Part shown: positions 1-11,106 of the stretch, piece by piece
Numbering within the stretch: the first letter of the stretch is position 1
Layout: each line of letters opens with the position of its first letter
DNA from: Massilia sp. PAMC28688
GTDB lineage: Bacteria > Pseudomonadota > Gammaproteobacteria > Burkholderiales > Burkholderiaceae_D
Direction of reading: 5' to 3'
Length of the DNA: 64,000 nt
NCBI RefSeq assembly: GCF_019443445.1
Contig: NZ_CP080378.1
Coordinates: 2,294,001 to 2,358,000 of the forward strand
Notes under the pieces: generated by a model
Seen by the model: only the letters and a program-made list of their open reading frames with translations
Told to the model about the DNA's origin: nothing
Databases searched by the model: none
Position numbers and translations under genes: made by a program

Positions 1-1709
1 CCGTGCGTGAAGTGCCTGTAAGTTACACTTGGGTGAGCAACACCCGGCTGGTGATTGAAAAAGGCATGGAAGTAGGCTCGCTGGAGGCGCCACAAGCCAG
101 CGGCGAAGTGCTGGCAATGGATATTGACGGCAAAAAGCAGGAATACTTGTACGGCTGGGACATGGAAAAAAATTCCAAGCACGGCAACCGCTACACCGAC
201 AATGAGGGTTGGGGCTACGTGGCAGGCGTACCGCGCCCCCTCAACGGACGCTTCTACCTGTCCACCGTCACTACTAAAGAGCACAGCATGCTGTACGACG
301 CCAACGCCAGCAATGGCTCGCGCAAGTTGCTCGCCTCTATTCCCAATCCCCACATTTCCTTCATCATCCAGCGTGACGGCATGCCGCGCTTCGCTTTTGG
401 ATCCAACCGCACCAAGAACGAGCCCATCCTTTATCGGCGGGCTGACGATGCGGACAAATGGTCGGTGGTGGAAGGCGACGCTGCCGATGTCGATCTGCGG
501 CCCATCGCGTTTGCCGCCGATGACAAGGATTTCCTCGCCACCATCACGCGCAACGGCGGGCCACGGGAACTGGTGCGCCAGAACCTGGCCAGCGGTGCGC
601 GGGTGCCGATCATGAAAGACGCGGTCGGCAATATTGATACCTTCCTGTGGGGCGCACATCACGATTTGCCGTTTGCCGCTGCCAGCAGCATTGGCATCCC
701 GGCCGTCACGTATCTGAACGAGTCTTCGGAAGAGGCCAAACTGCACAAGACGCTGTCGGAAAAGTTTGCCGGCCACTTCATCAGCTTCATTAACTATACC
801 GACGATGGTAGTCGCCTGCTGTTTTCGGCTAGCAGCGACCGCGAGCCTGGTGCGTACTTCCTGTACGATCGCAGTAATGGCAAGGCGTTTCCCTTATTTG
901 TAAGCCGCGAGCAGATTGACCCGGCCCAGATGGCCGAGCGGCGTCCGATCAAGTTCAGCGCGCGCGATGGTCTTGAACTGCACGGCTATCTCACCATTCC
1001 GAACCGGACCGACGGCAAGCGCCCACCGCTGATCTTGCTGCCGCACGGCGGTCCCCATGGCGTGAGCGACGATTGGTTTTTTGACGGCGACGCCCAATTC
1101 CTGGCCAGCCGCGGATATGCGGTGCTGCAGGTGAACTTCCGCGGGTCTGGGGGGCGGGGTAGCAGGTTCCAGCGCGCCGGTTATCGCCAGTGGGGCAGCA
1201 AGATCCAGGATGACCTGATTGACGGCGTCAAGTGGACCATTGCCCAGGGCCTGGCCGATGGTGAGCGCGTGTGCGCCTTTGGCACCAGCTTTGGCGGTTA
1301 TGCGGCAATGATGGTGTCGATTCGCGCGCCGAAACTGTTCAAATGCGCAGTCGGCTACGCGGGCGTGTATGACCTGAACCGTTTTTACTCCGAGTCGGAT
1401 GCCAACAAGGGCTCGCTCAAGCACAATATCTATTTTGACTACATTGGCACCGACCGCGAAGAGCTGAACCGCTTCTCGCCTGCCATGCTGGCGCCCCACC
1501 TGACGGTACCGGTGTTGCTGGTCCACGGCAAGGATGACAAGATAGCACCGTTCGAGCACGCCGAGGTGATGCGCCTGGCCTTGGAAAAAGCAGGCCGTGC
1601 ACCCGAATACATGGCGGTCGATGGAGAAGGCCACGGCTTCTATGCCACCAAGAACGCTACGGCCTTTTATCAAAAGCTCGAAGCGTTTCTGGCCAAACAC
1701 CTGAAGTAA
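1..1709 (+). CDS. S9 family peptidase (prolyl oligopeptidase type), 5' end missing
   Basis: C-terminal 568 residues or so of a serine peptidase that cleaves short peptides or acyl-peptides. The first part reads as beta-propeller-like sequence; the last ~260 residues are the alpha/beta-hydrolase domain. The nucleophile lies in GTSFGGY (Ser near residue 428 counted from base 3), the acid in HGKDDKIAP (near 511) and the histidine in GEGHGF (near 544), the order expected of family S9. A GTG at base 3 is in frame, but the reading frame is open to the window edge and no N-terminal signal region is seen, so the true start lies upstream. It faces recG convergently across 30 bp. Family assignment is firm; substrate is unknown. 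Confidence 0.9.
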   Translation, partial: VREVPVSYTWVSNTRLVIEKGMEVGSLEAPQASGEVLAMDIDGKKQEYLYGWDMEKNSKHGNRYTDNEGWGYVAGVPRPLNGRFYLSTVTTKEHSMLYDANASNGSRKLLASIPNPHISFIIQRDGMPRFAFGSNRTKNEPILYRRADDADKWSVVEGDAADVDLRPIAFAADDKDFLATITRNGGPRELVRQNLASGARVPIMKDAVGNIDTFLWGAHHDLPFAAASSIGIPAVTYLNESSEEAKLHKTLSEKFAGHFISFINYTDDGSRLLFSASSDREPGAYFLYDRSNGKAFPLFVSREQIDPAQMAERRPIKFSARDGLELHGYLTIPNRTDGKRPPLILLPHGGPHGVSDDWFFDGDAQFLASRGYAVLQVNFRGSGGRGSRFQRAGYRQWGSKIQDDLIDGVKWTIAQGLADGERVCAFGTSFGGYAAMMVSIRAPKLFKCAVGYAGVYDLNRFYSESDANKGSLKHNIYFDYIGTDREELNRFSPAMLAPHLTVPVLLVHGKDDKIAPFEHAEVMRLALEKAGRAPEYMAVDGEGHGFYATKNATAFYQKLEAFLAKHLK

Positions 1710-1718
1710 GCAGTAGCG

Positions 1719-1735
1719 GCGGGCCGGCGGCCCGC
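1719..1735. terminator. GC-rich hairpin between convergent genes
   Basis: A 7-bp stem (GCGGGCC/GGCCCGC) with a 3-base loop fills the 30-bp gap between the stop codons of the S9 peptidase and recG. There is no T-run on either side, so it is only a possible shared transcription-end structure. Confidence 0.3.
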
Positions 1736-1739
1736 GCGG

Positions 1740-3791
1740 CTACACCTTCAGGAATTCTTCGCGCCCGCCCAGCCAGCGCGCCAGGTGAGCCTCCACCACA
1801 TCGTCCACCGCGTCATGAATCAGGCTATGGGCCACGTCGCGCGCCTGTTCCACCAGCCACTGGTCGGTCTCCAGGTCGGCAAAGCGCAGCATGGCCTGGC
1901 CCGACTGGCGCGCACCCAGAAATTCACCGGGGCCGCGAATTTCCAGGTCGCGGCGCGCAATTTCAAAGCCGTCCGTGGTCTCGCGCATGGTCATCAGGCG
2001 CTGCTTGGCGATCTGTCCCAACGGGCTTTGATACAGCAGCAGGCACACGCTGGCCGCCGAGCCGCGCCCCACGCGCCCGCGCAGCTGGTGCAGCTGCGAC
2101 AGGCCGAAGCGCTCGGCATGCTCGATCACCATCAGCGATGCATTGGGCACGTCGACCCCCACTTCAATGACCGTGGTGGCGACCAGCACCTGCACTTCGC
2201 CGGCGGTAAAGGCATGCATCACTTCCTGCTTGTCGGCCGGCTTCAGGCGTCCGTGCACCAGGCCCACCTGCAGCCCGGGCAGGGCGTCGGCCAGCATGGC
2301 ATGGGTGTCGGTGGCAGTCTGTAGCTGCAGGGCTTCCGATTCCTCGATCAGCGGGCACACCCAGTACACCTGGCGCCCTTCCAGCGCCGCCGCATGCACC
2401 CGCTCGATGACTTCATCGCGCCGGTTCTGGTCGATGGCGCGTGTGACGATGGGGCTGCGCCCCGGCGGCAGCTCGTCGATGACCGACACTTCGAGGTCGG
2501 CGTAATACGTCATGGCCAGGGTGCGCGGGATGGGCGTGGCCGACATCATGAGCTGGTGCGGCGTCTTGCCGTTGCTGCCCTTGTTGCGCAGCGTGAGGCG
2601 CTGGCCCACGCCGAAGCGGTGCTGCTCGTCCACGATCACCAGCCCCAGTTTCGCAAACTGCACCGTGTCCTGGATCAGCGCGTGAGTGCCGATCACCAGT
2701 TGCGCCTCGCCCGATTCCACCATGGCGGTGGCGGCGATCTTGTCCTTCTTTTTCAGGCTGCCGGTCAGCCACGCCACCTTCACCCCCAGCGGCTCCATCC
2801 AGGCCGCGATCTTGCGAAAGTGCTGGTCGGCCAGGATCTCGGTGGGCGCCATGAGCGCGGCCTGGTAGCCGCTGTCGATGGCCTGGGCGGCCGCCAGCGC
2901 CGACACCACCGTCTTGCCACTGCCAACGTCGCCCTGCAGCAGGCGCTGCATGGGGTAGCCGTTCGTCAGGTCGGCGCGGATCTCGGCCAGCACGCGCTGC
3001 TGGGCGCCGGTCAGCCGGAACGGCAGCTGCGCCAGAAAGGCATCCGACAGCGCCCCGATGGCCTTGAGTACCGGCGCGCCTTTCACGCGGCGGGCCCGCT
3101 GCGCGCGCTTGAGCGAGAGCTGCTGGGCCAGCAGTTCATCGAACTTCATGCGCACCCAGGCCGGGTGCGAGCGGTCGAGCAGGGCGCCGGCGTCGATTTC
3201 CTGCGGCGGGTAGTGCAGCAGGCGCACGGCCGGTTCAAAGTTCGACAGCTGCATGGACGACAGCAGTGCCGGCGGCAGCGTGTCCTGCCAGTCGATGCGC
3301 TTCATGGCGTCGGCAATCGCGCGCCGCAACATGGACTGCGACAGGCCTTCGCCGGCCGGATAGACGGGCGTCAGTTCCCTGGGCAGCGGCGCACCCTCGT
3401 TAACCACCTTGTAGGTGGGGTGAACCATCTCGGCACCGAAGAAGCCGTGCTTGAGTTCCGCACGCGCCCGCACCCGCGTGCCTTCAGCGAGCTGCTTGAC
3501 CTGGCTGCCGTAAAAATTCATGAAGCGCAGCAGCAGCTCGCCACTGTCGTCGGCAATCGTCACCAGCAGCTGGCGGCGCGGCTTGAATGCGATGTCATTC
3601 TTGATCACCACGCCCTCCACCTGCGAGACGTGGCCGCCACGCAGGCAGGCTTCGCGGATCGGCACGATGATGGTTTCGTCCTCGTAGCGCATGGGCAGGT
3701 GCAGCACCAGATCCATGTCGGTCCGCAGCCCCAGCCTGGCAAGCTTGCTCTCGTTGGTTTTTGGCGCGGCTTTGGGTTTGGCAGGAGGCAT
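1740..3791 (-). CDS. recG: ATP-dependent DNA helicase RecG
   Basis: RecG remodels stalled replication forks and branched recombination intermediates. From the ATG chosen here (MPPAKPK...) the protein has 683 residues, the usual RecG length. Walker A GDVGSGKT lies at residues 287-294 and the RecG-type motif II DEQH at 388-391, followed by the HRFG run typical of the family; an N-terminal wedge/OB region precedes the helicase core. The frame stays open 167 codons further upstream, but that part is antisense to queA and unlike RecG, so it was excluded. recG and queA are divergent with about 120 bp between their starts. Confidence 0.96.
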   Translation of the reverse strand: MPPAKPKAAPKTNESKLARLGLRTDMDLVLHLPMRYEDETIIVPIREACLRGGHVSQVEGVVIKNDIAFKPRRQLLVTIADDSGELLLRFMNFYGSQVKQLAEGTRVRARAELKHGFFGAEMVHPTYKVVNEGAPLPRELTPVYPAGEGLSQSMLRRAIADAMKRIDWQDTLPPALLSSMQLSNFEPAVRLLHYPPQEIDAGALLDRSHPAWVRMKFDELLAQQLSLKRAQRARRVKGAPVLKAIGALSDAFLAQLPFRLTGAQQRVLAEIRADLTNGYPMQRLLQGDVGSGKTVVSALAAAQAIDSGYQAALMAPTEILADQHFRKIAAWMEPLGVKVAWLTGSLKKKDKIAATAMVESGEAQLVIGTHALIQDTVQFAKLGLVIVDEQHRFGVGQRLTLRNKGSNGKTPHQLMMSATPIPRTLAMTYYADLEVSVIDELPPGRSPIVTRAIDQNRRDEVIERVHAAALEGRQVYWVCPLIEESEALQLQTATDTHAMLADALPGLQVGLVHGRLKPADKQEVMHAFTAGEVQVLVATTVIEVGVDVPNASLMVIEHAERFGLSQLHQLRGRVGRGSAASVCLLLYQSPLGQIAKQRLMTMRETTDGFEIARRDLEIRGPGEFLGARQSGQAMLRFADLETDQWLVEQARDVAHSLIHDAVDDVVEAHLARWLGGREEFLKV

Positions 3792-3850
3792 ATTGCGACA
3801 AAATGAAGGCGAAAGGGCTGCACAGCATGAAGCTGCGATAAAATAGAGGG

Positions 3851-3878
3851 TTGCCCTGCGCTGATTTAGCGCTATTGT
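3851..3878 (+). promoter_or_regulatory. candidate sigma-70 promoter for queA-tgt
   Basis: TTGCCC at 3851-3856 and TATTGT at 3873-3878 with a 16-bp spacer, 34 bp ahead of the queA start, in the recG/queA divergent gap. Identified by eye, so modest confidence. Confidence 0.35.
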
Positions 3879-3912
3879 ACGGCCCGAACCCCCTTTTTGC
3901 AGAAATACCCGC

Positions 3913-6077
<2,165 letters not shown>

Positions 6078-6239
6078 TTTTTTTGATGTCAATACGGCAA
6101 AGCTGCTTGCAAAAGCGCCTGCCGGCGCCATGTAGCGCGGATTACCATGCAAATCGGCGTTTCAAAATGGTTCACCCAAACCCGGCGATGCTAGAATACA
6201 GCGCTGTTTTTTAACGAATTCATTCACCCTGGAGTTCCC

Positions 6240-6575
6240 GTGTTTATTTCCAACGCCTACGCGCAAGCGGCACCTGCCGCCGGCAATGCCGGCCTCATGA
6301 GCAATCTGTCGACCTTCCTGCCACTGATCTTGATGTTCGTGGTCGTGTATTTCCTCATGATCCGCCCCCAGCAAAAGCGCGCCAAGGAACAGCGCACCAT
6401 GATGGATGCCCTGTCCAAGGGCGACGAAGTGGTGACGGCCGGTGGCATCCTGGGCAAGGTCTCCAAGGTCAACGATACCTATGTGACCATTGAAGTGGCG
6501 CCCAACACGGAAATCGTCGTGCAAAAGTTTTCCATAACCACCATGCTGCCGAAAGGCACCCTGAAGTCGCTGTAA
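6240..6575 (+). CDS. yajC: Sec translocon accessory protein YajC
   Basis: Small inner-membrane subunit that associates with SecDF and SecYEG. The 111-residue product has a short N terminus, one transmembrane segment (about residues 22-42), the typical YFLMIRPQQKRAKEQ stretch just after it, and a soluble KGDEVVTAGGILGKV region. Translation begins at a GTG at 6240, preceded by CCTGGAG. A possible -10 (TAGAAT, 6192-6197) lies upstream in the 162-bp gap after tgt. secD follows after 52 bp. Confidence 0.95.
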   Translation: MFISNAYAQAAPAAGNAGLMSNLSTFLPLILMFVVVYFLMIRPQQKRAKEQRTMMDALSKGDEVVTAGGILGKVSKVNDTYVTIEVAPNTEIVVQKFSITTMLPKGTLKSL

Positions 6576-6627
6576 GCCTGACGGGCGGCCCCGCCGCCTG
6601 CCTGCTCAATCTGAACGCTGGAATCCT

Positions 6628-8499
6628 ATGAATCGCTATCCCGTCTGGAAATATGTTGTGATCGTCATCGCGCTGCTGCTGGGCGCGCTGTACACGGCAC
6701 CGAACTACTTTGTCGAGTCGCCCGCGCTGCAGGTGACGACCGGCCAAACGACCCTCAAGATCACTGACGAAACGACCAGGCGGGTCGCCGACGCGCTCAA
6801 GGCGGCCGGGATTGCGACCACCGCGGTCGACCTGGAAGGCGTGGGCAACAGCACCGCGGTGCGGGCCCGCTTCAAGACGACGGACGAGCAATTCAAGGCC
6901 AAGCTGGCGCTGGAGCAGGCGCTCAATGCCAACCCGGCCGACCCGGACTACATCGTCACGGTCAACCTGGTCAAGAACACGCCAAAATGGATGCAGGCCG
7001 TGCGCGCGCTGCCGATGAACCTGGGCCTGGATTTGCGCGGCGGCGTGCACTTCCTGCTGCAGGTCGATGCCACGGCCACCGCCGAGACCAAGATCAAGGG
7101 CATCCAGGCCAGCGTGCGCGCCAACCTGCGCGACAAGAATGTCCGCCACGCCGGCATCGAGCGCGTGGGCACGGCGGTCGAGATCAAGTTCCGCGATTCC
7201 GCCACCCGGGCCGAGGCGCGCAAGGTGCTGGGCGACACCATGGGCGACCTGGACCTGATCGACCGTAATGAAGGCGAAGACTTCAAGCTCATCGCCACGC
7301 TCAAGCCGGAAGCGCTGCGCAAGACGATTGCCGATGGCGTGTCGCAGAACATCTCCACCCTGTCCAAGCGTATCAACGAGCTGGGCGTGTCCGAGCCGAT
7401 TATCCAGCAGCAGGGCGCCGACCGCATTGTGGTCCAGCTGCCCGGCGTGCAGGACGTGGCGCGCGCCAAGGACATCATTGGCCGCACCGCCACGCTGGAA
7501 CTGCGCATGGTGGACGAAACCATCACCCGGGGCACGGAGCTGACGGCCACCATCCCGCTCAATTCGGAACTGTTCACGGCCGCCAAGGACGGACCGGTGG
7601 TGGTGTCGAAAGACGTGATCCTGACGGGCGACTACATCACGGGCGCGACCGCCAGCGCCGACAGCAATGGCCAGCCGGCCGTCAGCGTCGACCTGAGCGG
7701 CGAAGGCGGGCGCCTGATGCGCCAGGCCACGCGCGACCGCATCGGCAAGCGCATGGCCATCCTGCTCAAGGAAAAAGGCAAGGTCTTCATTCCGTCGGCA
7801 CCGACCATCCAGAGTGAACTGGGCAGCAGCTTCCAGATCACCGGCATGGGCTCGATGGAAAACTCGGCCGAACTGGCCCTGCTGCTGCGCGCAGGTTCCC
7901 TGTCGGCTCCGATGGAATTCATTGAAGAGCGCGTCATCGGCCCCCAGCTGGGCGCCGAAAACATTGCCAAGGGCTTGTATTCGGTAGTCTACGGCTTTGC
8001 CGCCATTGCCATCTTCATGATCATCTACTACCACCTGTTCGGCTTTTTCAGCGTGATGGCGCTGGCTGCCAACCTGCTGTTCCTGCTGGCGCTGCTGTCG
8101 CTGTTCCAGGTCACCCTGACCTTGCCCGGTATTGCCGCTATCGCCCTGGCACTGGGTATGGCCATCGACGCGAACGTGCTGATCAATGAGAGGATCCGCG
8201 AAGAGCTTCGTGCGGGCAACACGCCGCAAGCGTCCATTGCGATCGGTTTCGACAAGGCCTGGGCCACCATCCTGGACTCGAACGTCACGACCCTGTTCGT
8301 CGGTATCGCCCTGTGGATCTTCGGCTCCGGTCCGGTGCGTGGCTTCGCGGTAGTTCACTGTCTCGGTATCCTGACCTCGATGTTCTCCGCCGTCTTTGTG
8401 TCGCGCGGCGTGGTCAACATGTGGTACGGCCGCAAGAAAAAGCTCAGTGGCGTGTCGATCGGTACCGTCTGGACTCCTGGCCCCCTGGTCAAGAAATAA
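6628..8499 (+). CDS. secD: protein translocase subunit SecD
   Basis: SecD with SecF uses the proton gradient to pull secreted proteins out on the periplasmic side. The 623-residue chain has an N-terminal membrane anchor, a large periplasmic P1 domain, the DLRGGVHFLLQVD family motif near residue 135, and five C-terminal helices including the conserved AIDANVLINERIREE segment. The start ATG is preceded by a weak ribosome site. It sits between yajC and secF in one operon. Confidence 0.97.
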   Translation: MNRYPVWKYVVIVIALLLGALYTAPNYFVESPALQVTTGQTTLKITDETTRRVADALKAAGIATTAVDLEGVGNSTAVRARFKTTDEQFKAKLALEQALNANPADPDYIVTVNLVKNTPKWMQAVRALPMNLGLDLRGGVHFLLQVDATATAETKIKGIQASVRANLRDKNVRHAGIERVGTAVEIKFRDSATRAEARKVLGDTMGDLDLIDRNEGEDFKLIATLKPEALRKTIADGVSQNISTLSKRINELGVSEPIIQQQGADRIVVQLPGVQDVARAKDIIGRTATLELRMVDETITRGTELTATIPLNSELFTAAKDGPVVVSKDVILTGDYITGATASADSNGQPAVSVDLSGEGGRLMRQATRDRIGKRMAILLKEKGKVFIPSAPTIQSELGSSFQITGMGSMENSAELALLLRAGSLSAPMEFIEERVIGPQLGAENIAKGLYSVVYGFAAIAIFMIIYYHLFGFFSVMALAANLLFLLALLSLFQVTLTLPGIAAIALALGMAIDANVLINERIREELRAGNTPQASIAIGFDKAWATILDSNVTTLFVGIALWIFGSGPVRGFAVVHCLGILTSMFSAVFVSRGVVNMWYGRKKKLSGVSIGTVWTPGPLVKK

Positions 8500-8524
8500 C
8501 TAGCACTTACTAACAGGATTCAAG

Positions 8525-9547
8525 ATGGAATTTTTCCGCATCAAGAAAGATATTCCCTTCATGCGCCATGCGTTGATCTTCAACGTGATTTCGGCGCTGA
8601 CCTTCGTCGCGGCTGTGTTTTTCCTGGTCACCCGGGGCCTGCACTTGTCGGTGGAGTTCGACGGCGGCACCATGATGGAGCTCAAGTACCCGCAGGCGGC
8701 CAACCAGGAAAAGATTCGTGGCGAGCTGATGAAGCTGGGCTATGAGCATCCGGAAGTGGCCAGCTTCGGCACGGCCCAGGACATCATGCTGCGCTTGCCA
8801 ATCGTCAAGACCGTGGCCGGCGCCACCGGTTCGCAGCTGGCCTTCGACGCGCTGTGCAAGGCCGAGGGCGGCACCACGCGCCCCATCGAGACCATCGATG
8901 CCCAGGGGGTGAAAAAGGCCACCACGGGCTGCTATTCTGGCACCAATGTGGAGTTGCTCAGCCTGCGCAAGGTGGAATTCATCGGCCCCCAGGTGGGAGA
9001 GGAACTGGCCCAGAACGGCATCAATGCGCTGATCATGGTGGTGGTGCTGGTGGTGATTTACCTGGCCATCCGCTTTGAGTGGAAATACGCCGTGGCCACC
9101 ATCCTGGCCAACCTGCATGACGTGGTCATCATTCTTGGCTTCTTTGCGTTTTTCCAGTGGGAATTCTCGCTGGCGGTGCTGGCAGGCGTGCTGGCGGTGC
9201 TGGGCTATTCGGTCAATGAATCGGTGGTCATTTTTGACCGGATCCGCGAAACGTTCCGCAAGCAGCGCAAGGCCAGCGTGACGGAAGTGATTGACCACGC
9301 CATTACCAGCACCATTTCCCGTACCATCATCACCCACGGCAGTACCCAGATGATGGTACTGTCAATGCTCATCTTTGGCGGCACCACGCTGCACTACTTC
9401 GCCATTGCGCTGACCATCGGTATTTGCTTCGGCATCTACTCGTCGGTATTCGTGGCAGCGGCGCTGGCCATGTGGCTGGGCATCCGACGCGAAGACTTGA
9501 TCAAGCCGGTCAAGGAAAAGGATGAAACGGACGGCGCGGTCGTGTAA
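8525..9547 (+). CDS. secF: protein translocase subunit SecF
   Basis: Partner of SecD, 340 residues with six predicted membrane helices. The family motif VEFDGGTMMEL lies after the first helix and the SVNESVVIFDRIRE motif in the C-terminal membrane part, equivalent to the SecD AIDANVL segment. It starts 25 bp after secD and ends at a strong intrinsic terminator (9568-9602), marking the end of the queA-tgt-yajC-secDF block. Confidence 0.97.
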   Translation: MEFFRIKKDIPFMRHALIFNVISALTFVAAVFFLVTRGLHLSVEFDGGTMMELKYPQAANQEKIRGELMKLGYEHPEVASFGTAQDIMLRLPIVKTVAGATGSQLAFDALCKAEGGTTRPIETIDAQGVKKATTGCYSGTNVELLSLRKVEFIGPQVGEELAQNGINALIMVVVLVVIYLAIRFEWKYAVATILANLHDVVIILGFFAFFQWEFSLAVLAGVLAVLGYSVNESVVIFDRIRETFRKQRKASVTEVIDHAITSTISRTIITHGSTQMMVLSMLIFGGTTLHYFAIALTIGICFGIYSSVFVAAALAMWLGIRREDLIKPVKEKDETDGAVV

Positions 9548-9567
9548 GGGCCGCCGAGGTCGTAACG

Positions 9568-9602
9568 ATGCCGCCCGGCCCTGCCGCGGCGGCATTTTTT
9601 TT
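9568..9602 (+). terminator. intrinsic terminator after secF
   Basis: Perfect 8-bp stem ATGCCGCC/GGCGGCAT followed by eight T residues (9595-9602), 20 bp after the secF stop. The T-run ends just before the ribosome site of the next gene. Confidence 0.85.
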
Positions 9603-9613
9603 GGGAGATGCGC

Positions 9614-10303
9614 ATGAGCCGAACCAACCGCCTGTTCCTGCTGATGGAGGCGCTACGCAGCTACCGGCGCCCCGTCACCGCCGCCGTGCTGGCCGAGCGG
9701 ATGCAGGTGTCGGAGCGCACCATCTACCGCGATATCCAGACCCTGGCCGGCCTGGGCGCCCCGATTGCGGGCGAGGCGGGCATCGGCTATGTGCTGCGAG
9801 CAGGCATGTTCCTGCCGCCCTTGATGTTTGACGTGGATGAACTCGAGGCGCTGGTGCTGGGCGCGCGCTGGGTGCGCCAGCAGGGCGACCCCGGCCTGGC
9901 CCATGCCGCCTCCAGTGCCCTGGCCAAGATCGCCACCGCCAGCCCGGCCGACCTGCGCGATGCCCTGGCCGACACCAGCCTGTACGTGCCGCCGCCGTGC
10001 GAACCTGCGTTTGACGCCTTTCAGGCGCCTGCACGCCAGGCCATCCGGCGCGGGCGCAAGCTGCGCCTGCATTACAGCGACGAGCAGGGCCGCCACTCCG
10101 AGCGGGTCGTGTGGCCGTTCGCGCTGGCGTTTTTCGAAGGGCGGCGGGTACTGGCTGCGTGGTGCGAATTGCGCGGGGCGATCCGGCATTTCCGGATCGA
10201 CCGGGTGCGCGGCGTGGACGAGCTTGAAGAAAGCTACCCCGCCAGGCGCTGCGACTTGCTGGCCCGGTGGCGGCGCGAGCTCGACCTGGGCGAACTCTCC
10301 TGA
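9614..10303 (+). CDS. YafY-type HTH/WYL-domain transcriptional regulator
   Basis: DNA-binding regulator of about 229 residues. The N terminus is a DeoR-like winged helix (AVLAERMQVSERTIYRDIQTL, first ~50 residues); the C-terminal half is a WYL-type ligand-sensing domain. Two in-frame ATGs exist; the one at 9614 is preferred because GGGAG (9603-9607) sits 6 bp ahead of it, whereas it abuts the ATG at 9608. It lies 66 bp ahead of a GST gene on the same strand, a common pairing for this family, so control of that gene is plausible but inferred. Confidence 0.88.
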   Translation: MSRTNRLFLLMEALRSYRRPVTAAVLAERMQVSERTIYRDIQTLAGLGAPIAGEAGIGYVLRAGMFLPPLMFDVDELEALVLGARWVRQQGDPGLAHAASSALAKIATASPADLRDALADTSLYVPPPCEPAFDAFQAPARQAIRRGRKLRLHYSDEQGRHSERVVWPFALAFFEGRRVLAAWCELRGAIRHFRIDRVRGVDELEESYPARRCDLLARWRRELDLGELS

Positions 10304-10369
10304 CAAAAACTGACGCAGGCCGCGCTTATGATGAAGACAATGTTTTCAACCTCATCAAAGGAGCCTGCC

Positions 10370-10918
10370 ATGCGTTTGTACCACCACCCCGCCTCTTCCA
10401 ATGCCCGGCGCGTCGTCATGACGGCAAAGCTGCTCAATGTCCCCCTCGAGCTGGTCGAGATCGACCTCGCTGACGAGGGCGAGCGCCGCCGCCTGGGCGA
10501 ACTTAACCCCAACGCCATGGTGCCGGTGCTGCAGGACGGCGACTTCATGCTGTGGGAATCCTGCGCCATCATGCAGTACCTGGCCGATCTCAGCCCTGGC
10601 CAGACGCTGTACCCGCACGAGGCGCGCGCCCGTGCCGATGTCAACCGCTGGATGTTCTGGGCCTGCCAGCATTTCTCGCCCGCCATTGGCGTCATGACCT
10701 GGGAAAATATCTGGAAGAGCCAGGTCGGCGCAGGCGATACCGACCTGGCCGAGCTGGCCAGGGGGGAACGGGAAGTGCTGCGCTTTGGACAGGTATTGGA
10801 CCGCCACCTGGCCGGGCGCGACTACAGACACCGTGTGGACCATGGATGCGCAGATGGCATAAGGCCCACGGAATCGGAGAAAAGAAGTCCCGAATCAGCG
10901 TTTATTGTCGCTGTGTGA
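10370..10918 (+). pseudogene. glutathione S-transferase with a disrupted C terminus
   Basis: From the ATG at 10370 (AAGGAG about 6 bp upstream) the first ~150 residues are a clear GST: the thioredoxin-like fold with LYHHPASSNARRVVM and NPNAMVPVLQDGDF, then the start of the helical domain. Family similarity stops at DRHLAGRDY (about base 10825). The remaining ~30 codons read RHRVDHGCADG... and resemble no GST, in place of the usual VAGD-x-LTIADFA-like helix and the last 50 residues. Base composition also drops there. A deletion or rearrangement that removed the 3' end is the simplest reading; the stub may still be translated. Confidence 0.65.
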
Positions 10919-11037
10919 GACATTTCGTGACTTTCTGGGGTGAATGTTTTTCTTGTGTGAGTCAGCGCACAGAGGAAACACTGCCCGGATCTTATAGTGG
11001 AGCTGTCTCTTTCAGGACATCCCTAGTTTTGGACTTC

Positions 11038-11066
11038 GCCCGCTGTGTTACAGCGGGCATTTTTTT
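11038..11066 (+). terminator. orphan intrinsic terminator
   Basis: Perfect 8-bp stem GCCCGCTG/CAGCGGGC with loop TGTTA and seven T residues, oriented for plus-strand transcription. It lies 120 bp after the truncated GST frame, with no intact plus-strand gene immediately before it. It may have served the original 3' end of the GST locus or a short transcript. Confidence 0.8.
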
Positions 11067-11106
11067 GCCCACATATTGCGGGCGCGAATGTTCAACTGAT
11101 GGGTGC

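Noticed and set aside
6469..8358. 629-codon open frame antisense to secD
   Set aside because: Low-complexity His/Gln/Arg-rich product, typical of the antisense shadow of a high-GC gene; no family features or ribosome site.
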